Both the position numbers and the translations under genes were made by a program. Under the pieces are notes generated by a model. The model was not told where the DNA came from. It did no database searches and worked only from the letters and a program-made list of their open reading frames with translations. Below are positions 51,001 to 59,112 of a stretch of DNA of 64,000 bases, one piece after another. The stretch is from an uncultured Clostridia bacterium (lineage in GTDB: Bacteria; Bacillota; Clostridia; Christensenellales; UBA1242), in the NCBI GenBank assembly GCA_934746515.1, contig CAKVFH010000002.1, forward strand, positions 1-64,000. Reading direction: 5' to 3'. The first letter of the stretch is position 1. Every line of letters begins with the position of its first letter.

Positions 51001-54000
51001 ATTTTAACTTCCCAACGATACCTTCGTTATTATTATCACTGAGAGCAATTCCTGGAAGATATAATCTAACAGTTGTTGCAAATGACAAGCCTTTGTAAAG
51101 AACTAATTTTGCTTTATCCATACCTGCAGTTTCATAGTATTGATCTGCGGTGTCAATATTCTCACCCTTTAAAATATTCCATCTTGAAATATTTCCGTCA
51201 ATATAACTTTTATATTGGCTCAAATAAATTGGTTCACCTCTTCTGCCGAGTTCATATTTAATCTCCCAATAAACATGAATCATGTAACAGAAAATATACT
51301 CTTTGCCTGCATAAGATTCAACTTCTTGTGATTCAGAATCTATAACCTTTCCACTTTCAGAAATTGTGTAGCCATTATTATAAATATCTTTATAGTCATT
51401 ATCCATTGCTTCAATAACTTCTTTTAAAGTCAATGTATAATATAAACTACTTGAAACCACAGTGTCATAATTATATCCAAGCTTATCGCCTGCAGTGGTT
51501 TTATCTTTATATTTGCTGTAAGCCTTTTTAAAATTAAATGTAAAAGTTGGCTGATTATTTCCGCAATATTCGTTCTCATATCGAACAAGCTGTTCAAATG
51601 TTGCATATTCAAACGAATCAATTGTGTTACCTTCTTCATCTTTAAGGTTGTTTACATAGCTATAGTATGAAGCATAGTCACCAACCGCGCTTGCAAGATA
51701 TTCACCAATTGTGTATTCTGAATAAACTCTTGTTGCAACGGTGTAAAGATACTCGCCGATATCAGATCCCAACAATAGTGTTGCGAGATATGATTTGTAT
51801 GCGCAAAGTCTTAAACTGTTAGAACCAATGTCTTCACCAAATTCTGTTGCAAAGTCATCAATAATTGGTGCAAAGCATGAATTGAAATAATCCATGAATA
51901 CTTCAGCTTCAAAAACCAAAGCATTGTAACATTCTTCACCCATGAGCGATAACATCAAAGCTCTGATTGTGTTTTTATCAAACACTGAACTATATTCATA
52001 GTTTGCATAAGAGTCTGAAACTTCAGTTGCAACTGACATAAAGAATTCTGAGAGAACCAAGCCAGCGGCTGTTGTATTTGAAGAATTTTGTCCTGAAATA
52101 TACAAGCCGTTTGTGTAAGCTGATGTAAATTCACCAAGTGTATCAAGCCAGCCATCTGTTGCGAGAAGCACTCCCCAGTTGAGATCTGGATAGTAAATTT
52201 GCATATCATTCATGAGTTTTTCAACCCAAGAAACAGTTTTTATAAGTGTTTTTACTGAATATTTACCAAATCTTGAAACATTGATTCTAAAGTTTGCATC
52301 AGCGACATTTGTGTCAATATATTTAAAATAAATAACATCACCAATTTGATAAGAAATGTTGTTTTTATCTCTAGTCACTTGCATAGATCCAACATAAGTT
52401 GGATTTAGTGATAAATCTAATGTCTCATAAAGCGCTCTAAAATCGTATTTATTGATGTTTGCATCACTTGCTGTAACAAGCCCATTCAATGTTTTTGTTG
52501 GATCAACAGTGTCAGCCAAAGTCGTTTTGAGATCTTCATATTTGGTGGCATTCATTTTAGTAGTCTTTCCAACATAAACATCGCCATTCTTCTCAACTAT
52601 GCCAGAAATATTATAAAAATTATAGTTGATATACAAATAAATTTTATCACCATCAATATAGATGTCGTTAATATAGTAGTCATCCGTCATCAACTCTTCA
52701 AAAGACATACCTTTAAACTTGTTGTGTCTGATTCCTTCTCTTGAATATTCATAAACCATGATATAGTCTAGAACTGTCCAATTTGAAATATCTTTTAGTT
52801 TGAAGTCTTCAGATGAAAATCTCAAGTTTAGAGTACCACGCTCAAGAGATGATTCACCGGTTTTTATAGCTTCGCTAACAGTTTGTGGAACATTCATAAG
52901 ACCAGAATCTTTCAAAATTTCTGAATTAAGGTTAAAGTAGAAATAGTTGTCAAATTCAAGGTCTGGGAACACTTGACTATATTCAAGTTTCATAACAAGT
53001 GTGTTTGCAGGAGCTCCCGGATTGGTTGTACTTATTGCAATATCAAGTTCATTGACTTTTGTTGTTGTCAAATAACCCTTTAAAAACTTGTCATAGAACT
53101 CAAAGAACTTGTTATAATTGAAATAAGAACCAGTTTTGCCAGTATCAATTGCGCTAAAATCAATAACCTTTTGTATTGTTGTGCTTCCAGAAGTTTCATC
53201 TTCTTTATATAAATAATAAGTTCTAGCTGGCACACCACCGGCATTTGCAAAAGTTTGGAAATTTGTAGCTGTAAATGTTGTTTTTAAAACATCAGTTCCG
53301 CTAATAAGAGAAGCTTTGTCTATCCAAGACCTAGTTTTAATCTCTTCAATCTTCTCACTCATTGTCTCATTTGTTAAAATTTCATCAATTTCAAGCGACT
53401 CAATCTGCATTTTCATAAAATTTAAAGCCACTTCATCTGAAATACAAATTACCTTATTTGTTTCTACTAAACCAGTTGTGTCAATCATTTCCAAATAATA
53501 ATTTTTGGTTGCTTCTGAACCAGCAGTCGGATAGATGACATTAAATTTATAAGAACTTTTTGCAGAAGTTAAATATTTATATTGAGTTACGCCATCAACA
53601 GTTTCCGTTCCATAAAATTTACTAAGAATAACATCCATATATGTTAATCCATAGTAGTTATCGCCTTCTTTTGAAAATTTTGGAACATATACAAATGGGA
53701 ACGAAATTTTAAACTCACTATTACCAAAGTAGCCATTTGAGAATGCGTAATAAATAATATAGTCTGAAACTTTCCATGTTGTGTAATCACTAACATCAAA
53801 AGCATCCGAGAAATCAACTTTCTGGAGTGCTCCACTTGTTGCTTTCCTTAAATTTTCATTTTCAAAAGTATCAATACCATCCGATATGGTTACATTTCCA
53901 ATCAATTTACGTTGAACAGCACATGGTTTTATGGTTGTCAAGGCATACATAAGTTTAATAACACTTGTATCGACGATTTCACCTTTGTTGTTAGAAACGC

Positions 54001-57000
54001 CTTTAAATACATTTTTAAAATCGCCTGAAACTGGAATCATAACATAAGTTTCATTGAATTTTACATAGTATCTTCCCTGGTAAACATAAACAACACTTGC
54101 AATATATGAACCAAGGGTTGTGCCGGTTGTGTATGAAACAACAAAATCAATTATGTTCCAACTTCCAGACTGCGAAATTGGCAATGTTTTTTTCTCAAAT
54201 ATTGACGCCCTATTTAAATCTGTGATTTGGTCGACATCATAAATTGGATTGCCATCAACATAATGCGGAGTTTCAGCAACTTTTAAATACCAAAGCGTGT
54301 TAGATGCAACATTTGCATCTGGCAACCCAAACACGCCATAGTTCTTATTTTCTGAACTACTATACATGTTGTAGATAATGTAGCCTTTACCACTATCATC
54401 TTTAATCTTAGTTAGTTCATAAACTCCCATGCAACTATAGCCTTTTGAAGCAATAATTGAAGATAGTGGAGAGCCCGAAACTATGCTTATAGCAGCTGTA
54501 TATGTGAATAGTTGTTTTTCAAAAAGATTAAAATCACTAGGAATAATATAGGTTTCATCCACACCTTCAAAAACATAATAGCTTGAGCCATCTGCATAAT
54601 ATTGATAAACATATTGATTGTTACGATTTGGGTCAATATATGCGCTAAATAAACCCATGAGTGTCCAATTTCTATAAGTATTAGATAAGTCAGCAAGTTG
54701 TTCTACATAACTTGTTACATCAGTCTTAAAAGTTGAAAATGAACCGGTAGCGCTAATGTCAAGAGAACTATTGCTAAAATATTTTGGAGTGTTAAACTTA
54801 TCAACAGTGGCATCCAAAACATTAAGGTTAAACAGTCTCCACATCATTTTTTCATATTCAGCATTAGCGAGTGTTGCGCCTGTAACATTTCCACTTGTAT
54901 AAATTAACGAGACATTTACAAGACCATCCAAAATGATATACTTGTTACTTTCTTCATCATAAAGATAAAATTTTCCATTTCTATCTTCCAACAACTTACA
55001 ATCGGAAATATCAGCAACTCCGAGTTGTTTTAAAATAATTTCAATTCCAGTCCAAGATGAATATGCTTCAAAATCCATATCACTAGGAGCATTTATTGCG
55101 ATTGAAGAATACTCATTTTTAACACTTGGCATAGAATCTCTAACGAATGTGTCTTTATAGTAAAGATTATAAAGCAAATCAACATATTCTTCTTTTGAGA
55201 ACTGACCTGTTGAAACAGAATTTGCCGCAAGTGTCTCATCATAAAACAAAATTGTATCGTTAATCTTAATATATTTTGTATTATCACCTTTAAACTTATA
55301 GATTGTATAGGTTTGTGATTGTGATGAGTTAAGAATTGAATAAAGAAGTGCATCAAATTGATTTACCGTTCCACCAAATGAAGAATACTCGCCATCTTTA
55401 GCAAATATAGAAGCTTGTTTTGAAATTAGTGAATTGGTTTCAAAATAAATCAAAGCGCTAGTTCTTGAAGAAATACCAAGGTATAATCCGTCTTTCAATT
55501 TAATATAAGTTTCACCATTTTGGCTGTATGCGTCAAACAAATAATATCCATCACTTGTCATTGGCACATTGTTTTTAACCAAAACCATGTCAAGATCTGA
55601 ATAGATTGTGTTTATAGAAAAATTCGCATTTCCACTACCCTTCAAATTTGTTGAATAATAGTAAAACTTACCAAGCGATGTTTCATCAGTAAGTGAATCT
55701 GCTGTGCTATTTGCGAAGTTGTTGTTATAGTAAATATTAAAATTGTTAAGCGTTGAAAAACTTCTTGAATTCTTGGCAAAAAGTCGATTTGTTAAAAGCT
55801 TTCCGCTATCAGTTAAACATTGTTTTAACCCTACACTAGAAATATCAACAAAATAGTCACCCACTTCCATATAGATATTTGTGCTATTGAAAAGGCGTGT
55901 TTTATATGGATTTTCTGTTGTTGGAAGAGTTCCAGTAAGCTCAAAAATAATAAGGTCAAGATATCTCCATGTCGACAAATCATTTGCGTTGATTTCAGGG
56001 TTTGAGTAGGTGTAATCAAGCATTGTTATGTCATTTTTAACTGCTTCTTTCTTGAGAATTTCACGAGCCAAAGCATATTGAATGCTCTTTATGTTTGTAT
56101 AATCTCCATTCATGCTATAAATGTAAGCATCCGGATTAGAAACAACACCGCCCGCAAAATCATTTTCATTAAACTCAATGTCTGAAGGGTCAAGTCCATA
56201 CATTTGAACCAAAATATATGACATTAAATTTGTATTAAACCATTTTTCAACAGTATACCCCAACTCCGAAATTTGTGATTCATCAAGATAAAATGCATTG
56301 CCGTCTCCAAATCTTCCGAAGCGATAATATCTTTTGCCGTCAACTTCGTAAATAACTGAAGAATAGCCTTGCAATTCAATCATGCCAATGTCTATGTTGA
56401 TAATTCCATTGCTTGTGAGATAAATCATCAAATAATCGCCAATAGTCCAAGTTCTTGCATTGTAAGCATCAAAAGTTTCAGACAAATAGAAAACCTTTGT
56501 TGAAACAGCACTATTTATCAGCCTGTCTGTGTCAAGATTTTCCGTGTAGTTTGAAACAAGATCAACACCTGAAAGACCAAGATTCATATTATCAAACAAA
56601 TCTGGTGAAATGGTTGAAGTGATTTTAAGTTCAGATGTTTTGCTAAACTCTTCAAGGTCAAGATAATATGTTGTTGTCCCAACCTTGATAGACATGTAGT
56701 ATTTTCCACCACTTGAAACTCCAATATCACCCGAAAGCCCAAACACACGAAGCGAATCTGTGGTTATTGTGTTTCCTGTTGTTCCAGAAATTTTAGTGAT
56801 ATAAAGATACATCAAAGCATAGTCTCTAAATGTCCATGTGTCGCTGTTATAAAAAGAAAAATCTTCAGATAACTTTGTATTCATTTTTGAATATTTCTGA
56901 TAGTATGCATTTGTTTCTTTAATTTGGGTAAATGCAGCAGGTTCCGCAGTTGTAAACAAACTTCCAAGATTTCCAATTCCATATTGAGCTTGATTTTCGG

Positions 57001-59089
57001 CTGATAGTTTATAAGAAAAATATCTTTCTCTCGCACTCGTTGTTGGGATTAAAAATGTACCATTATCTGTATTGCCTGAACCAAAGCCAGCAAAAGCATA
57101 ATATGTGCCATTGATATAAATGTAATTAACACCATTGATTTTGTAAACTTCAAAATCTACACCACTGACAAAATCGGTGAATTTGTTTGTTCTTCTGAGT
57201 CCGTTTGAAAGTGAAAGATCCTTGAAATATTCATAAATCAAAACTTGTGATGTGAATCCCCAAGTATCCGAATTATTCAAGTCAAAAGTTTTGCTATCTC
57301 TACCAGTTAATTTTAAGTTTTTGGTACCATTCTTTTGGATTGTCAAAACTGTGTTTGTGAAATAGTTAACTTCTGGATCTATTACGTCCAAAACAAAGTA
57401 TGCATGACCATAATCATCAAAATATTCAGTTGATTCTTTTAGTCTATAATATGTTCCATTGAGTTTAACACAATAAAGTGTGTGCTCTTCTGAATAGGTC
57501 TTTGTGTTTGAATTATAATTTCTATAAGTCATTTCCAAAGCGTCAAGTTTTGCACCATATTTTTGCAAATCTTCAAGAGTATAATCTTCCAATGTGTTGT
57601 TTGTTGAACCAAAGGCATTTTGGAAGCGATAATATTCATAAACAATGATTTGGTCTGAATATGTCCAAGTGGTTGAATCATCAAGTCTGAAACCACTCAA
57701 TCTGTTCCAGTTGTTATCATAAACAGTTGAAAGTTTCAAAAAGGCTTTTCTGGTTGCCCAAGAAACAAGATTTGTGAAATCACCTGAATCATCTCTTTCC
57801 ATTTCATTAAATTTTGATGTTTCACCATTAACGCCCAAAAGTGTTGAAGCGGTTTTAAGAGCATCAGAAATTGGTGAAGTTAAGTCAAGTTTTGTTGTTA
57901 AACTTAAAGAATAAGAGTCATCTGTTAAATCTGCCGCATTTGTTGTGAGTGAAGGACTGTTTACAATTTCAGCATTGCGATATTTGATGTTCAATGAAAT
58001 ATCTGAAAGTGCATTTCCGTCATTATCTATCTGTGCAGAGATATTATCAACATACTTCCAGCAGATATCTGGTTCTGACATTGCTTTGACATAATATTTG
58101 ATATTATATCTTTGACAATAGTCAACAAAATCAGCCAAAACATAGTATTGTTCTCTCGTGCAGATAAAATTTTCAAAATAATCACCAAGATCTTCATAAA
58201 CTGTGTTATTTATAGTGAGAGAATAGTTTTTGTAACTCTCCCATGTTCCACCAGAGTTTGTTGTTGATTTCTCAAAAGGCAAGAAACTATCGTTTGCAAA
58301 AGCACCACCGATAGCTTTTAAAATTTCTTGAGTTTTTGGGTCTTGAATTGATTTTTTGATTTCTTCATCGCTGCGAGAAGCACCAAACGCGTTCTCCATT
58401 GAATAAACATTGATTGTTATTGGAATACGCTTGTTTGCATTTGCATAAGCTCTGTATCTATTTGCATCATAAGTTGATGCTGCAAGCACATTTCCAGCAA
58501 TTGTTGTGTCGCTGTAATTTCCTATCGCACGATAAAATGATGTTAAAATTGCATTAGTTCCAACAATCAGTGTGTAGAAAATAAGTGGCATTAAGAAAAT
58601 TGTGACAATATTTCTTAATAAAATTTTGATTAGTTTTCCCTTTTGGTTATCGGCTTTTTGATAGCCATTTGTTGCAAGCTTATATTCTTGCATAACCATA
58701 GAAATTATTGTAAATACAATCATCAAAATGATTGCAACACCGAAAACTGCTCTGAAAATTTTTAACAAATAATCATAATAATTTGATCCGTTTGTTGTGA
58801 TAGATTTCAGACCATCAATATATTCTCCAAGCGATGTGCTTGTGTTTGTTTTTAAATCTAGTCCTAAAAGTCTTGTGAATGCAAGTTGCATTGCATCAAT
58901 AATGCCTAAAACCCATTTAGTAACATACCAAATATACTTTGTAATAAAATTCCACACAACACCAAATACATTCATAAATGTATTTGCAATTGTTCTGCCA
59001 ATCATCTTAAGCCAAACCAAAGGCCAAGACGCATCAGCAACAAAATTTGCAGCACTATTTGTTAGGAATTTGCTTACAAAATTTAACAT
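48020..59089 (-). CDS. Giant VirB6/TrbL-like membrane protein, 3689 residues
   Basis: One uninterrupted 11-kb frame. N-terminal membrane helices lie at about 20-65, 107-132 and 155-187. About 3200 residues of Tyr/Asn/Asp/Ser/Thr-rich, Cys-poor sequence follow, then helices at about 3405-3560 and a charged Lys/Ala/Gln tail. The big central part is presumably outside the membrane. Residues about 470-2180 contain at least ten degenerate repeats of roughly 130 residues. The ends align with the 1010-residue paralogue downstream. It lies 23 bases after the VirB4-type gene. Expanded VirB6 proteins next to VirB4 are known in Rickettsiales; this is a possible parallel in a Gram-positive-type lineage. 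Function is inferred. Confidence 0.8.
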   Translation of the reverse strand: MLNFVSKFLTNSAANFVADASWPLVWLKMIGRTIANTFMNVFGVVWNFITKYIWYVTKWVLGIIDAMQLAFTRLLGLDLKTNTSTSLGEYIDGLKSITTNGSNYYDYLLKIFRAVFGVAIILMIVFTIISMVMQEYKLATNGYQKADNQKGKLIKILLRNIVTIFLMPLIFYTLIVGTNAILTSFYRAIGNYSDTTIAGNVLAASTYDANRYRAYANANKRIPITINVYSMENAFGASRSDEEIKKSIQDPKTQEILKAIGGAFANDSFLPFEKSTTNSGGTWESYKNYSLTINNTVYEDLGDYFENFICTREQYYVLADFVDYCQRYNIKYYVKAMSEPDICWKYVDNISAQIDNDGNALSDISLNIKYRNAEIVNSPSLTTNAADLTDDSYSLSLTTKLDLTSPISDALKTASTLLGVNGETSKFNEMERDDSGDFTNLVSWATRKAFLKLSTVYDNNWNRLSGFRLDDSTTWTYSDQIIVYEYYRFQNAFGSTNNTLEDYTLEDLQKYGAKLDALEMTYRNYNSNTKTYSEEHTLYCVKLNGTYYRLKESTEYFDDYGHAYFVLDVIDPEVNYFTNTVLTIQKNGTKNLKLTGRDSKTFDLNNSDTWGFTSQVLIYEYFKDLSLSNGLRRTNKFTDFVSGVDFEVYKINGVNYIYINGTYYAFAGFGSGNTDNGTFLIPTTSARERYFSYKLSAENQAQYGIGNLGSLFTTAEPAAFTQIKETNAYYQKYSKMNTKLSEDFSFYNSDTWTFRDYALMYLYITKISGTTGNTITTDSLRVFGLSGDIGVSSGGKYYMSIKVGTTTYYLDLEEFSKTSELKITSTISPDLFDNMNLGLSGVDLVSNYTENLDTDRLINSAVSTKVFYLSETFDAYNARTWTIGDYLMIYLTSNGIINIDIGMIELQGYSSVIYEVDGKRYYRFGRFGDGNAFYLDESQISELGYTVEKWFNTNLMSYILVQMYGLDPSDIEFNENDFAGGVVSNPDAYIYSMNGDYTNIKSIQYALAREILKKEAVKNDITMLDYTYSNPEINANDLSTWRYLDLIIFELTGTLPTTENPYKTRLFNSTNIYMEVGDYFVDISSVGLKQCLTDSGKLLTNRLFAKNSRSFSTLNNFNIYYNNNFANSTADSLTDETSLGKFYYYSTNLKGSGNANFSINTIYSDLDMVLVKNNVPMTSDGYYLFDAYSQNGETYIKLKDGLYLGISSRTSALIYFETNSLISKQASIFAKDGEYSSFGGTVNQFDALLYSILNSSQSQTYTIYKFKGDNTKYIKINDTILFYDETLAANSVSTGQFSKEEYVDLLYNLYYKDTFVRDSMPSVKNEYSSIAINAPSDMDFEAYSSWTGIEIILKQLGVADISDCKLLEDRNGKFYLYDEESNKYIILDGLVNVSLIYTSGNVTGATLANAEYEKMMWRLFNLNVLDATVDKFNTPKYFSNSSLDISATGSFSTFKTDVTSYVEQLADLSNTYRNWTLMGLFSAYIDPNRNNQYVYQYYADGSSYYVFEGVDETYIIPSDFNLFEKQLFTYTAAISIVSGSPLSSIIASKGYSCMGVYELTKIKDDSGKGYIIYNMYSSSENKNYGVFGLPDANVASNTLWYLKVAETPHYVDGNPIYDVDQITDLNRASIFEKKTLPISQSGSWNIIDFVVSYTTGTTLGSYIASVVYVYQGRYYVKFNETYVMIPVSGDFKNVFKGVSNNKGEIVDTSVIKLMYALTTIKPCAVQRKLIGNVTISDGIDTFENENLRKATSGALQKVDFSDAFDVSDYTTWKVSDYIIYYAFSNGYFGNSEFKISFPFVYVPKFSKEGDNYYGLTYMDVILSKFYGTETVDGVTQYKYLTSAKSSYKFNVIYPTAGSEATKNYYLEMIDTTGLVETNKVICISDEVALNFMKMQIESLEIDEILTNETMSEKIEEIKTRSWIDKASLISGTDVLKTTFTATNFQTFANAGGVPARTYYLYKEDETSGSTTIQKVIDFSAIDTGKTGSYFNYNKFFEFYDKFLKGYLTTTKVNELDIAISTTNPGAPANTLVMKLEYSQVFPDLEFDNYFYFNLNSEILKDSGLMNVPQTVSEAIKTGESSLERGTLNLRFSSEDFKLKDISNWTVLDYIMVYEYSREGIRHNKFKGMSFEELMTDDYYINDIYIDGDKIYLYINYNFYNISGIVEKNGDVYVGKTTKMNATKYEDLKTTLADTVDPTKTLNGLVTASDANINKYDFRALYETLDLSLNPTYVGSMQVTRDKNNISYQIGDVIYFKYIDTNVADANFRINVSRFGKYSVKTLIKTVSWVEKLMNDMQIYYPDLNWGVLLATDGWLDTLGEFTSAYTNGLYISGQNSSNTTAAGLVLSEFFMSVATEVSDSYANYEYSSVFDKNTIRALMLSLMGEECYNALVFEAEVFMDYFNSCFAPIIDDFATEFGEDIGSNSLRLCAYKSYLATLLLGSDIGEYLYTVATRVYSEYTIGEYLASAVGDYASYYSYVNNLKDEEGNTIDSFEYATFEQLVRYENEYCGNNQPTFTFNFKKAYSKYKDKTTAGDKLGYNYDTVVSSSLYYTLTLKEVIEAMDNDYKDIYNNGYTISESGKVIDSESQEVESYAGKEYIFCYMIHVYWEIKYELGRRGEPIYLSQYKSYIDGNISRWNILKGENIDTADQYYETAGMDKAKLVLYKGLSFATTVRLYLPGIALSDNNNEGIVGKLKSLLEILDKINTFKDSIGDSIRDNGILPIVNAYDLFDNNASLTADLDFIKDNSVSIYFRMSFSEDSSFQIVDILKDVIDKLLPADLSTETSWAKILEFSERLDSIIGELQAIRFTLPGETTDNGCDRQIGDTSHYYSDTQLDAILSAFQDLKYNINQYITAQRRIDQMYKRSITFTLAQFGANYVSSGYSFSVRNKNYTFKSNTDPSRLAEYVYGGAFLEKVGVGAQYTTAEFEGIVKASKVYDNVDKVLKTNLDTWPELRRFLSKIADETAEIYFMTNLGDLDTGKVNAVKISDAISCSFIDSTGATITASSIEEMLYSIMASQIDSNIVNRLIDGKDNVHDKFVAVALYLFSNEVDAEELEDITYEDFKRIVLQKLIDNEQNTSETPEERSARYMALFNLIGLQIDFSSDGKEVGRIIPKANITRNADNSLTYQEIVKIYNSNNGDKSQVENYAGTGDLKAVFTLSDNTLEVVKKLSGLENRPTREVLTRQYSGTRTGDYYDEAYGDSFIVCTYKNGLYYPLIGSGSYRYSSDKYDEYLEKIYDSKPFVTDYYDTGGYVVVMKGVITADGYPTAIRKYNNPLVIEQKRLIGSSSETYNAVTYYRTNVGGNFGSGEDLIDASKAVSRITTKNYTKYVSGTSYTKGIGSATTYTGKTNLKTIVKSDVNTNFVQSKVEYLMLQSDEFGAIDVLDDFSYFYLFGGQTWVLLMLAFVTIIPVMINALGGVVTRIFDLIVLFIASPLVISTNSLYPDGKNKTYTNWKKNIESVLLGVFGYIIGFSSFTIIVPMIYSVKTFVSVETFNKIVSIGGIGGFFSYPTINNLVRCLWVITAVSILERMPKLILPIITANHGNLSSPDPGLGEGSRKFLDKAKEVKSSVEKTAAQIGSVVSGKAMLGLMQEAKETALSMIPGYEVGKAAKEKFVDPMVDKVKNIKIQAEQKAIEVALQGAGIDPVTAKAAGAAVAEADKKKQEAKKKDKEQMQKFKQDFQKNFE
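52550..57690 (-). repeat. Degenerate ~130-residue repeats in the giant protein
   Basis: Each unit has a polar stretch ending in Trp, then a hydrophobic 'D-Y-I-I-x-Y-E-Y'-type strand, and 40-70 residues later a hairpin such as YKINGVNYIYINGTYYAF. Examples are TTWTYSDQIIVYEY, DTWGFTSQVLIYEY, DTWTFRDYALMYLY, RTWTIGDYLMIYL, STWRYLDLIIFEL, TTWKVSDYIIYYAF and SNWTVLDYIMVYEY. The anchor Trp residues fall at about 475, 610, 752, 881, 1041, 1346, 1475, 1644, 1772 and 2104; a copy without Trp is near 1243. Confidence 0.75.
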
Positions 59090-59112
59090 TTGTTATGTTT
59101 TCTCCTTTTGGA

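Noticed and set aside
48020..59089. Non-ribosomal peptide or polyketide synthase because of size
   Set aside because: None of the adenylation, ketosynthase or carrier motifs is present; the protein is membrane-bound at both ends and Tyr/Asn-rich.
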